A stretch of 64,000 bases of DNA, from NCBI GenBank assembly GCA_035359995.1, contig DAORZT010000007.1, forward strand, positions 6,869-70,868. The letters are read 5' to 3'. The DNA is from JAKPCT01 sp029553165 (lineage in GTDB: Bacteria > Bacillota > UBA4882 > UBA8346). Of this stretch, positions 1 to 7,817 are shown one piece after another. How positions within the stretch are numbered: position 1 is the stretch's first letter; every line of letters starts with the position of its first letter. The notes beneath the pieces are model-generated. The model worked only from the letters and a program-made list of their open reading frames with translations, ran no database searches and was not told the DNA's origin. The translations under genes were made by a program, and so were the position numbers.

Positions 1-1009
1 AGACAAAGACACCGGCCCGTTCCTGCTTATATTGCTCTAACCCGGCAACTTCGCTCACTGGTAATTTCTTAACGTAAGATTCGACTACACCGCGGGCATA
101 GCTGACCAATGGCGATTCATGCTCCCGCCGTGTTTCAATCTGCTGCCTTCTCCGGTTAAACAGTTTCTCAATTAAACCGGCTTTCGGACCTTGAGGCAAC
201 AGTGAAGCTACGGCATATCCAACTCCAAAAGGGCCTTCATAACTGTGAACTTTGCTCTTGATCAGACAGGAATCAAACGCGCCAAGCAACATAATGATAC
301 TGCGAAAACCACATTCGGCTGCTTGTTCCAATAATACTGGATCAAAGTTAAAAAAGTCCTCAACTGCCGCATTATTTAACAAGTTTACCACTTGACGGTC
401 AAACTCCGCCCCTTTCGGATTGTAGCGTACCGGAGCACCGTCCTGAAGACAATGCGATAAATCCCCACTGGCAATTACAGCAACTCTGCGGTCAACTGCT
501 TCGGCTGCTTCGTCAATAATCTTACCAAAACGGTATAATTCTTCAAACGGCAAAAATCTGGTCGGGATCACTACCAGCTTCACCCCGGTCACCCAATCAG
601 GATCAAAAAACGATAACGGTACTAAAACGCCATGATCCAGCACCTCACCTCCGCGCCCTTGCGATACAACATCATAATCGAGCAGATGCACCGGTAAACC
701 TGCTTCATTACTGATTTTGGTGATCGCTTCCGCCAGTTCCAGATCATTTTCCCAACAAAAAGACCGGGATAAGCCAAAACGTCTTAAACTTCCGGTTAAC
801 TTTGAATCCTCATAGATGATGATTGCATCCGAATAAACTGTCCCATGCGGAGTTAATATTACCAGAGTATCAGGTCTAAGCTCTGCAAAAATCCGGTCAA
901 TCTCCCCAACAGCTTCCCTTGTTTGCCGGACTTTGCTTAAATCATCAGGTTTACCAATACCATCCACCATAATCGGGGGATGTGGTAGTAGTGCGCCACC
1001 GCAAATCAC
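1..1009 (-). CDS. AmmeMemoRadiSam protein B/A fusion (MEMO + AMMECR1), C-terminus cut by window
   Basis: About 336 residues are visible and the frame runs off the left edge. The N-terminus reads CGGALLPHPPI, a hallmark of the MEMO/LigB-like (class III extradiol dioxygenase fold) protein B of the AmmeMemoRadiSam system. A conserved ASGDLSHCL stretch follows in the middle, then LLGAFDS. The last ~40 residues (PLVSYARGVVESYV ... RAGVFV) match the start of an AMMECR1 domain, so this is a B-A fusion. I chose the GTG at 1009 because GGAGGT lies 8 nt upstream. The family's biochemical role is unsettled. The radical-SAM partner is not in the window and may lie to the left. Confidence 0.85.
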   Translation of the reverse strand, partial: MICGGALLPHPPIMVDGIGKPDDLSKVRQTREAVGEIDRIFAELRPDTLVILTPHGTVYSDAIIIYEDSKLTGSLRRFGLSRSFCWENDLELAEAITKISNEAGLPVHLLDYDVVSQGRGGEVLDHGVLVPLSFFDPDWVTGVKLVVIPTRFLPFEELYRFGKIIDEAAEAVDRRVAVIASGDLSHCLQDGAPVRYNPKGAEFDRQVVNLLNNAAVEDFFNFDPVLLEQAAECGFRSIIMLLGAFDSCLIKSKVHSYEGPFGVGYAVASLLPQGPKAGLIEKLFNRRRQQIETRREHESPLVSYARGVVESYVKKLPVSEVAGLEQYKQERAGVFV

Positions 1010-1035
1010 CTTGCAACACCTCCAGGAGCAACCTT

Positions 1036-2196
1036 TTATTTGAAATTATAACTCAGTTTCAATTGGTAGGTTGAGTTGGTATCATTATTATTGAACGGGC
1101 CAAGTGTCAGTTGTGTTTTGAAATTATCCCGCTGCCATTTACAACTGGTTGTTAAGCCCCAGGTCAAAGTGTCAGCAACGCTCTCCGAGCAATAATCTTT
1201 ATCAAGAAGATCGACCTTGATCCCAAATTCAAAATCACCGACAAATCTTCGGAAATTTAAACCCAGTCTTTGCTCGGTACGGCTTTTTAAATCTTCTTCA
1301 AGATACTCCTCTTCTTCATCACTATAAATTTTGGCAGCTGAATAATAGTCCAGTTCGGCATATGAATACTTAAGTGCAATATTATAAACCTTACGCTGCC
1401 ACCAATTAGCTTCCAGTGAATAACCCCGGCTATCCAAATAAGGATCAAACCCCTGATCCCAGGCCTTACTGTAACAACTCCACTTCCAGTAAAAATCTTT
1501 GGCTTGCCGGTATCTTCCAGTAAGTTCCCACTCCTCTTTCCAATAATCACGTGTTAGACTTGTATCCCAGGGATAATCAGCTGTCCACTCCTGATAAATA
1601 ATTCCCAACCGCAATTTGGAGTTAACATCGGAGTAGATCTCTTGCCGGAGGTTGAACTTTTCCGAACTATAGTAACTTGCATGGGGATATTTTTTTTCAA
1701 GATGAGTAAGCTTAAATTTATAAAACCAACCACTATTATTGTAACTCAAATTTAGTCTTTCTTCATCCCAATGATTGATATACCGGTCGTTTTCACCGGG
1801 AAAAACATCTTTAGCGCCTGAATTAACACCCAAATTCAGCTTAAATCCTTTAAAAGGTTTCCAATTAAAATCAAATCCATACTCAAAGACTTCATATTTT
1901 TCATTCCATTGATAATCAGTGTTCAACTTTAACAAAGGCAAATACTCCGGAAGCCGGAGATTTAGTTTCAGATAACGATAACTGCTTTCATTGGCATCCA
2001 AATATAGCTTCAGCGCCGAATCTAGTTCTAACCATTCCAGATTACTATACGAATCTACAATCAAAGATTGCTTAAACTCTTTGCTTTCTCCACCACTCGC
2101 ATTAAGAATGATCTCTTCAACAGCAAATGAAGTTGCTGCTTGGCAAGGATAACTGATAACAAAAAAACCGAAAATGAACAAAATTAGTTGTCTCAT
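1036..2196 (-). CDS. Secreted outer-membrane beta-barrel-like protein
   Basis: 386 residues. The N-terminus is a signal peptide (MRQLILFIFGFFVISYPCQA, cleavage probably after QAA). The rest is a succession of amphipathic strands with alternating aromatic/polar residues (for example YRYLKLNLRL, GFKLNLGVNSG, KLRLGIIYQEW, YQLKLSYNFK), ending close to an aromatic residue, as outer-membrane barrels do. No named family is recognised. ATG 2196 is preferred because GGGGTG lies 8 nt upstream. It ends 26 nt before the MEMO-like gene start, so the two may be co-transcribed. The barrel reading is from strand pattern only; a periplasmic or surface beta protein is the alternative. Confidence 0.7.
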   Translation of the reverse strand: MRQLILFIFGFFVISYPCQAATSFAVEEIILNASGGESKEFKQSLIVDSYSNLEWLELDSALKLYLDANESSYRYLKLNLRLPEYLPLLKLNTDYQWNEKYEVFEYGFDFNWKPFKGFKLNLGVNSGAKDVFPGENDRYINHWDEERLNLSYNNSGWFYKFKLTHLEKKYPHASYYSSEKFNLRQEIYSDVNSKLRLGIIYQEWTADYPWDTSLTRDYWKEEWELTGRYRQAKDFYWKWSCYSKAWDQGFDPYLDSRGYSLEANWWQRKVYNIALKYSYAELDYYSAAKIYSDEEEEYLEEDLKSRTEQRLGLNFRRFVGDFEFGIKVDLLDKDYCSESVADTLTWGLTTSCKWQRDNFKTQLTLGPFNNNDTNSTYQLKLSYNFK

Positions 2197-2223
2197 CAAA
2201 TAAACACCCCAACTATTTTTGTA

Positions 2224-2269
2224 ATAACCAACAGATAATTAATTGTTAGATTTATCCTTGGTTGGTTAT
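2224..2269. repeat. Perfect 9-bp inverted repeat between barrel gene and small acidic gene
   Basis: ATAACCAAC (2224-2232) is mirrored exactly by GTTGGTTAT (2261-2269) with a 28-nt AT-rich spacer. There is no T-run, so it is not an obvious terminator. It sits upstream of the barrel gene (start 2196) and could be an operator or mRNA hairpin. Confidence 0.5.
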
Positions 2270-2326
2270 ATTTCGGTTTAATGTTATAATTTTCCTTTTT
2301 TATCGGTAATTTTTTAGATTTATTCT

Positions 2327-2653
2327 TTATAATAAATCAATTACAAAGTCCCAAATCTCATTAACCTTATCAACCAGCTCCTCGCAATCATCAGATTCCG
2401 GATTTTCAACCCAGTCCACTTCCGCTTCAATTGCTTCAAACTCCGGTTCCAACTCCAAACAGTTCATGAACAACTCCCGTAGGGTAGCCTGTTTGGAAAC
2501 TGTCGCTTCATTATCGATTAAAAAAGCATTAAGCAAAGAACTAATTCCCTGTCGAAACACTGCTAAAGCGGCCGCAAAGTTAACTTCGCTTTTAGCCTCT
2601 CCCTCCGCAAACAGACTGTCAGCCAATTCGATCAATTGGTCAATCTCATCCAA
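2327..2653 (-). CDS. Small acidic helical protein, HEPN-like
   Basis: 108 residues, strongly acidic and predicted all-helical (LIELADSLFAEG, AAALAVFRQGIS, LRELFMNCLEL). The size and the AALAVFRQGISSLLNAFL helix resemble HEPN-type four-helix proteins, but the RxxxxH RNase motif is absent, so any HEPN link is tentative. The TTG at 2653 is chosen because GGAGG lies 9 nt upstream. The in-frame GTG further out (2662) abuts that SD and is unlikely. It stands alone, with no obvious operon partner. Function unknown. Confidence 0.6.
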   Translation of the reverse strand: MDEIDQLIELADSLFAEGEAKSEVNFAAALAVFRQGISSLLNAFLIDNEATVSKQATLRELFMNCLELEPEFEAIEAEVDWVENPESDDCEELVDKVNEIWDFVIDLL

Positions 2654-2974
2654 ATGAAACACCCTCCTGCAAACTACTATATTTATAATTTAACCACAAA
2701 ACAATCATTACCATTAAATTAATTAATAATTTAGTTGAACGAATCAACATAACTGCAATGCCTTTGAACATTTATAAAGCAAAAATGATTAAGATGATTA
2801 CTTGAATTATATTATAGATTCAATTCTTTAGCAATTAAACGAAACGAGCATCAACGAATGGCCAAATTTCAGGATAACCCTTTAGTTATACTTAATTTTA
2901 CTGTGGTAATGCTAATTTTTTTATAGATTATGTTATAATATAACCAAGAAATTATCGAAGGATGTGTTCTCGTT
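2654..2974. promoter_or_regulatory. AT-rich intergenic region with extended -10 promoter for the CorC-type gene
   Basis: An extended -10 element TGTTATAAT lies at 2931-2939, about 35 nt before the TTG start at 2975, preceded by AT-rich DNA without a clear -35. Nothing else is recognised in this 320-nt gap. Confidence 0.5.
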
Positions 2975-4222
2975 TTGGATTCAAGTGACATCTGGCAATT
3001 ACTCTCTTTACTAATACTCCTCTTATTATCGAGTTTTTTTTCAGCTTCCGAAACTGCATTGATGTCTTTAAGTAAAATTAGAATTCGTCAGATGCTGGAG
3101 GAAAAGATTGAAGGTGCTGAAACTATCAGCAAATTAGTTGATAATCCAAGTAAGTTACTGAGTACGATTCTGGTAGGCAATAATATTGTAAACATCAGCG
3201 CTTCTGCTTTAGCAACTTCCCTTGCAATCCGGTATTTGGGTGCTACAGGCGTTGGATTCGCCACAGGGATAATGACTCTCTTAATCCTAATCTTTGGTGA
3301 AATTACGCCTAAAGCTTTAGCGGCAGAATATTCGGAACAAGTCTCCTTAAGAGTCGCCAAAATAATTGCTGTTTTGACTAAAGTATTCAGTCCGGTCATC
3401 ACCATCCTGATGCTTTTAACCAATTTAATCCTCAGAATCTTTGGTAAGAAAATCAACCAAGAACAACCATTTATTACCGAAGAAGAGTTAAAGACGATGG
3501 TCCATGTCGGGCATGAGGAAGGGGTCCTCGAAGGCGAAGAAAAGCAGATGATTTACAATGTATTTGAATTTGGCGATTCACAAGCCCAAGATGTGATGAT
3601 TCCCCGAACGGAGATGGTCGCTATTGAAGTAAATTCGACCTATGAAGAGATTATTAATTTATTTAAAAGCGAACAATTTTCGCGGATACCGGTCTATCAG
3701 GATACCATTGACAACATCATTGGAATCTTATCGATTAAAGATCTATTCTTACATAACGCCTGTAAAGAGAATTTTGACATTAGAAAGTATTTGCGTAAAC
3801 CATTTTTCACCTATGAATTTAAGAGAACTGCTGAAATATTTAAAGAAATGCGCTCCAATCGAACACCAATGGCGATTGTCTTAGATGAATATGGTGGAAC
3901 GGCAGGCATCATGACAATTGAAGATTTAGTAGAAGAGATTGTCGGCGACATCGAAGATGAATATGACGACAATCAGGAAAAAGAGATTAATGTAATTAAA
4001 GAAAATGAATATATTGTTGAAGGCAGCGCTAAAATCGATTTAGTCAACGAACTGATCGGTATCAACATCCAAACTGAAGATTTCGATTCAATTGGCGGCT
4101 TTGTTCTTGGACAATTCGGCCGGCTTCCAAAAAAAGGCGAGTCGATTAAGTATAAAAATATCAAATTTATTATTGAAAATATTGAACGCAACCGGATTGA
4201 AAAAATCCGGATCCTCACCTGA
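2975..4222 (+). CDS. CorC/HlyC-type membrane protein (DUF21-CBS-CorC_HlyC)
   Basis: 415 residues. Residues ~1-170 form a DUF21 (CNNM) transmembrane domain beginning LLLSSFFSASETALMSLSK. Tandem CBS domains follow at ~195-330, including the conserved AIVLDEYGGTAGIMTIEDLVEEIVGDIEDE stretch. The C-terminal CorC_HlyC domain (~345-415) contains a DFDSIGGFVL motif. Family members are linked to magnesium/cobalt efflux or resistance; the hemolysin name is historical. The start is TTG, with AAGGAT upstream. It is a single gene, followed by a bidirectional terminator. Confidence 0.9.
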   Translation: MDSSDIWQLLSLLILLLLSSFFSASETALMSLSKIRIRQMLEEKIEGAETISKLVDNPSKLLSTILVGNNIVNISASALATSLAIRYLGATGVGFATGIMTLLILIFGEITPKALAAEYSEQVSLRVAKIIAVLTKVFSPVITILMLLTNLILRIFGKKINQEQPFITEEELKTMVHVGHEEGVLEGEEKQMIYNVFEFGDSQAQDVMIPRTEMVAIEVNSTYEEIINLFKSEQFSRIPVYQDTIDNIIGILSIKDLFLHNACKENFDIRKYLRKPFFTYEFKRTAEIFKEMRSNRTPMAIVLDEYGGTAGIMTIEDLVEEIVGDIEDEYDDNQEKEINVIKENEYIVEGSAKIDLVNELIGINIQTEDFDSIGGFVLGQFGRLPKKGESIKYKNIKFIIENIERNRIEKIRILT

Positions 4223-4242
4223 CATTTTAAGAGTATTAAAAA

Positions 4243-4276
4243 AACTGACGAATCCTATTCGTCAGCTTTACTTTTG
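4243..4276. terminator. Bidirectional rho-independent terminator
   Basis: CTGACGAAT / ATTCGTCAG form a 9-bp stem (4245-4265) with a 3-nt loop. An A-run lies on the left and a T-rich run on the right. It is shared by the convergent CorC-type and methyltransferase genes. Confidence 0.85.
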
Positions 4277-4291
4277 GTAAAACCATATTGA

Positions 4292-4927
4292 TCACTTCTT
4301 CGCAAAAATAAAGGCCCGAATTGTTTTTTCACCTTCATAGGGTTCTTTAACAATCGTCTCAGTAATTGTAAATCCGATTTTGGTCAGTAGATCTTTAATA
4401 GTCTTAACTCTAAAATGTGTAAAGGTCAACTTATTGCCAGCTTCAAGATAATCATTGATGACAACTTTTTCATCATTACCAACATGGAAGGTCACCAAAA
4501 AAACACCTTCTTGAACCAAGATACGGTGAATCTCCTTAAATGCTTCCGTAACTTCCTCAAGATCAAAGTTAACAATCAAAAACGGAGCTACCACTCCATG
4601 AATTGAATTATCAAAAAACTTCAATTCAAAAACATTACCGGTAACAAATTCAATGTTACTATTATACTTGGTTGCTACTTCAACCATCTCTGGGGAAATA
4701 TCAACTCCGGTGATGTCTAACCCTCTCATCCATAAATAATTACTGATCTGTCCCGGTCCGCAACCAATTTCGAGAACTTTACCGGTATTAACTACTCTGT
4801 CAAAAAATAGGTCGTAAATTTTTCGGTCTAAAGGTTTCTTCTGTAATTCCGTGGTGAATTGCTTATGATACTCTTCAGCGATCTTGGAGTATGCAGCAAT
4901 TCGTTCTTCCTGTCTTTTAGTATTCAT
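4292..4927 (-). CDS. Class I SAM-dependent methyltransferase
   Basis: 211 residues. SAM-binding motif I is VLEIGCGPGQISNYL (~50-65), followed by the acidic motif II ITGVDISPEMVEVA and a GNVFELKF segment. The C-terminus has FHVGNDEKVV and a final beta strand. The fold corresponds to Methyltransf_11/25; the substrate cannot be named. ATG 4927 is preferred because AGGTG lies ~8 nt upstream; the GTG at 4936 overlaps that SD. No operon partner is close. Confidence 0.8.
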   Translation of the reverse strand: MNTKRQEERIAAYSKIAEEYHKQFTTELQKKPLDRKIYDLFFDRVVNTGKVLEIGCGPGQISNYLWMRGLDITGVDISPEMVEVATKYNSNIEFVTGNVFELKFFDNSIHGVVAPFLIVNFDLEEVTEAFKEIHRILVQEGVFLVTFHVGNDEKVVINDYLEAGNKLTFTHFRVKTIKDLLTKIGFTITETIVKEPYEGEKTIRAFIFAKK

Positions 4928-5068
4928 AAAGTACACCTACCCCACAAACATAATCCCGTATTCTTATTATACCAACATCAAAAGATTATTTACAGTGTTT
5001 CCTGCTAAAAACTGATCGCATATTTCATATTTAATTGGGATTAACTTCTGTTTACTACTGTTATCACG

Positions 5069-6037
5069 CTATTTTATTTTATTTTTATTTAAAGTTCCAA
5101 CCCGCTCAATTCGATTGGTCCAAATCCCGCCCCAATATGCTGCCGGTATTCTTTTAAAATCTTCAGTTTCATCAAACCCTCTTGAAAAATCACCTGCTCC
5201 GGCTACTAAAATAACTCTAGTATTTGCTCTATCCATCCGTTCCAGAAAACGTCCCGGCCATCCCCATAACCAGGGAGCAATCTGCTCCGGAATATGAACT
5301 TGGGTATTGCGACACGTCGCCGGAACATAACCGGTCCATCCAAACGCCATGTAAGACAACAATGCTTTTTTCAACGTAGCTTTCGACATAACACGAAGCT
5401 GCGGAAGTGCTTTTTGTAACTCAGCAATTGGCCGATCGCCCCCATAAACCGCCAACCGTTCAAGTCGCGTTTCAGATAATTCCCCCAATACTTGAGCCAG
5501 AACCTTTCCTTCAACCGGATCATTACTCTTAATATGGATCAGTAATGAACGGTCGGGAAATCGGGTTAACACCTCATCTAACGACGGCATTAGTCCAATC
5601 CCTTTACCCCGGAACGGATATGTCCGGCCGTTATCGGCAGTATAACCATACCCAACATCCAACTGTTTCAACTCAGCCATTGTTTTTTCTCTGGTTACAC
5701 CCTGCCCGTCAGTCCGGCAATCCAGAGTCCAATCATGAAAGACTGCAAATTGTCCATCTTTAGTCAAATGGACATCAAACTCAACAACATCTGCTCCCGC
5801 TGCAAAGGCTGCCTCCATTGACGGGATAGTATTTTCTAAAAATTCATGCTCGGGAGGATAAATTCTTTGAGCCGTACATGTTTCGTTGGTTAATTCCTCC
5901 ATCCTGAATGTTTGATGGACCCCACGATGAGCCAACAGCCATGGTTTTCGTTTCGAGGTCTTAACCAATAAGGAAGTGTTGTTTAAATACACCAATCCAA
6001 TAAACAGTAACAGTACCGGCAGAATTTTACGTTTCAA
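5069..6037 (-). CDS. Glycerophosphodiester phosphodiesterase, membrane-anchored
   Basis: 322 residues. An N-terminal hydrophobic segment (LPVLLLFIGLVYL) is an uncleaved anchor or signal. The GDPD domain begins with LLAHRG. Then come ENTIPSMEAAFAAGADVVEFDVHLTKDG and FHDWTLDCRTDG, which carry the catalytic His, Glu and Asp residues of the family. It should hydrolyse glycerophosphodiesters from phospholipid or teichoic acid turnover, probably outside the membrane. The TTG start has AGGTG about 8 nt upstream. An insertion (~40-65) between the first motif and ENT is longer than usual. Confidence 0.9.
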   Translation of the reverse strand: MKRKILPVLLLFIGLVYLNNTSLLVKTSKRKPWLLAHRGVHQTFRMEELTNETCTAQRIYPPEHEFLENTIPSMEAAFAAGADVVEFDVHLTKDGQFAVFHDWTLDCRTDGQGVTREKTMAELKQLDVGYGYTADNGRTYPFRGKGIGLMPSLDEVLTRFPDRSLLIHIKSNDPVEGKVLAQVLGELSETRLERLAVYGGDRPIAELQKALPQLRVMSKATLKKALLSYMAFGWTGYVPATCRNTQVHIPEQIAPWLWGWPGRFLERMDRANTRVILVAGAGDFSRGFDETEDFKRIPAAYWGGIWTNRIERVGTLNKNKIK

Positions 6038-6251
6038 ACCTTTTCACCTACCATGGATTGAAAGTAATTGGCTATTTACTACCAAAACTATTTATCCAGT
6101 TAGACTGCTCAACTAGATAAAAAGTATTCTACCCAAAAATCCGTTCTTTAATATTCTACCAAAACCTGTTTGTTTTTTACTTTTTGATCCTTCTCAAAGA
6201 TTCTGTACCACATAAAAACGAGAAAAATGGTCAAACTAAAAAAAGATCGGG

Positions 6252-6731
6252 GTGATCCTCATTATTCCTGTGAAATACATTCCTTTCCTTTATACCAGCA
6301 TTTTTGCTTTAATTCTGATCAAAGTCGTGCCAAAAGCTGAAATTCGTCGTCTATTTATCTACGGACTGATCTTTGGTGGTGTATTTGATATTCTGGTTGT
6401 CACGATCGGCAATCTGATTGATGAATTTGGATACATCCAATATGAAGAGTTTGGGTTGATGGGAATTCATTTTATGGCTCCGATATCCTGGACCATATTT
6501 TTCATGATCTACTTCTACTTTTTACCCCATAAAAAATTATACATCTGCCTTTACACTCTCATGGGCATTATTTACAGTGTATTGTTTTGCCAAATGGTTA
6601 CCAAACTCGGTGTTTTATTCCTTGCTCATGGATTAATCAGTTCAATCATCCCTTTTATCATTTGGTTCCCAATCGCAACCTGGGGTTATTTAAAATTACA
6701 GCAATACAGTAAATCCAAACAGCTAAATTAA
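6252..6731 (+). CDS. Small polytopic membrane protein
   Basis: 159 residues with about five predicted transmembrane segments (near 7-24, 34-54, 70-91, 97-115 and 122-146). I do not recognise a family. The start is a GTG with a weak SD (GATCGGG). It is monocistronic on the plus strand between GDPD and the RadC-like gene. Function unknown. Confidence 0.65.
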   Translation: MILIIPVKYIPFLYTSIFALILIKVVPKAEIRRLFIYGLIFGGVFDILVVTIGNLIDEFGYIQYEEFGLMGIHFMAPISWTIFFMIYFYFLPHKKLYICLYTLMGIIYSVLFCQMVTKLGVLFLAHGLISSIIPFIIWFPIATWGYLKLQQYSKSKQLN

Positions 6732-6803
6732 GATTAATAATTCAACTATCAGGCTATCAAAATAATACTACTGATCACGAATCTGTTGTATTGTTTAATT
6801 GGT

Positions 6804-7277
6804 TTAGGAAATCCAGCATATTTTCTCTTTATGTTTCTCCCTCAGGCTCAGATATCCACTTTCACCGATTATTAAATGATCCAGCAACCGGATATTTAAC
6901 AACTCTCCAGCTTTTTTCAGTCTTTGGGTTATTTCAAGATCAGCCATACTGGGTGTAAGATCCCCCGATGGATGATTATGAAAAGCAATTATCGCATAAG
7001 CATTATTCAGAAAAGCAGCTTTAAATACTTCGGCAGGTTCAATATTGGCAGAGTTTAGATTGCCGATGGCAATAATATGTAACCCCGCAATCTTATTTTT
7101 TGTATTCAATGAGACGATCCCAAAAGTCTCCTGCGGTGCAGACTTCAGGTCAAGCAGTTTCTGAATCGCATTATAACAGGCAAGCGGACAGGTAATATTA
7201 CAATCCTCCACCTCATAACGACGGCGGTTTTGTTTTACTTGTTTGAGGGTATAGATGTTAATGGAAGTAACGGGCAT
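6804..7277 (-). CDS. RadC-like JAB/MPN-domain protein, short form
   Basis: 157 residues. It carries the RadC/DUF2466 metal-site motif AFHNHPSGDLTPSMADLEIT (the HxHP...S..D pattern), a preceding IIAIGNLNSANIEPAEVFKAA region and a downstream LLDHLIIGESGYLSLRE. The UPF0758 helix-hairpin-helix N-terminus of chromosomal RadC is missing. Such short forms are common on plasmids and integrative elements. ATG 7277 has GGAG 9 nt upstream. It is divergent from a small HTH gene, which supports a mobile-element relic. No DNA repair role should be assumed. Confidence 0.85.
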   Translation of the reverse strand: MPVTSINIYTLKQVKQNRRRYEVEDCNITCPLACYNAIQKLLDLKSAPQETFGIVSLNTKNKIAGLHIIAIGNLNSANIEPAEVFKAAFLNNAYAIIAFHNHPSGDLTPSMADLEITQRLKKAGELLNIRLLDHLIIGESGYLSLREKHKEKICWIS

Positions 7278-7323
7278 CAAACCAGACTCCTTACAAATTT
7301 TTCTATTTAGTACATTGTAGCAT

Positions 7324-7349
7324 TATGTTGCATATGTTGCAATATGTGC
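7324..7349. repeat. Tandem 9-bp direct repeat, candidate operator
   Basis: TATGTTGCA occurs twice head-to-tail (7324-7332, 7333-7341), followed by ATATGTGC. It lies in the divergent intergenic region, ~18 nt before the -35 box of the HTH gene and just upstream of the RadC-like gene, a natural place for a repressor site. Confidence 0.55.
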
Positions 7350-7366
7350 TATAAAATGCCAGCTAA

Positions 7367-7395
7367 TTGCAACAAAATTTGAATTATGTTATAGT
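7367..7395 (+). promoter_or_regulatory. Sigma-A-type promoter of the small HTH gene
   Basis: TTGCAA (7367-7372), a 17-nt spacer, then TATAGT (7390-7395), about 24 nt before the ATG. Confidence 0.7.
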
Positions 7396-7419
7396 AATTG
7401 GTGAAAAGAGGGAATTATA

Positions 7420-7599
7420 ATGGAAGAATGGGTTAGTATTAACGAAGCAGCTAAAATATTAGGCGTTAACCGGACCACCATTTACCGCTGGTCAAAATCC
7501 GGACAACTACCTATTTATAAAGTTGTGGGCAAATCCAAAGTGAAGAAAGCTGATATTGAAAAGCTATTGAATGATGTCAAACCCTTACATCAGAGGTAA
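7420..7599 (+). CDS. 59-aa helix-turn-helix (excisionase-type) DNA-binding protein
   Basis: The protein starts MEEWVSINEAAKILGVNRTT and ends in VKPLHQR. The segment SINEAAKILGVNRTTIYRW is a winged HTH of the HTH_17/excisionase type. A lysine-rich tail (VVGKSKVKKADIEKLL) fits the wing and recognition region. A good promoter and an AGAGGG SD 7 nt before the ATG support expression. No integrase is next to it. It could regulate itself and the divergent RadC-like gene through the TATGTTGCA repeats; that is inference. Confidence 0.85.
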   Translation: MEEWVSINEAAKILGVNRTTIYRWSKSGQLPIYKVVGKSKVKKADIEKLLNDVKPLHQR

Positions 7600-7644
7600 T
7601 TACGTCTTTTTATTTCTTCGGATTGAGTCAGAAAAATGAAGGGG

Positions 7645-7722
7645 GTTGGGGACACATCTCCGTCCCCAACGGTGGGAGTTTTGAGGGGTGCGCATATTAC
7701 GTAAGACCGGACAACCCTCAAA
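7645..7722. repeat. Two adjacent palindromic units (REP-like)
   Basis: The first hairpin is GTTGGGGAC / GTCCCCAAC (7645-7670), a perfect 9-bp stem with an 8-nt loop. The second is TTTGAGGG / CCCTCAAA (7680-7722), with an inner TTACGTAA. Neither is followed by a T-run. The GC-rich block stands out from its AT-rich surroundings and resembles repetitive extragenic palindromes. Confidence 0.55.
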
Positions 7723-7817
7723 GTTCCAGATCTTACTACAATAAAAGTTTTAGTTTAGCTATAATAGGAGCCTGAAAAACTTTCTCCTAACTTATAAAAA
7801 ATTGGCTACTTTAATTA

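Noticed and set aside
1287..1550. Open frames antisense or in other frames of large genes
   Set aside because: They overlap genes with clear family evidence, lack SDs and have odd composition; treated as shadow frames throughout.
7738..7800. Hairpin TAGGAG / CTCCTA as terminator
   Set aside because: The stem is short and not followed by a T-run on either strand.
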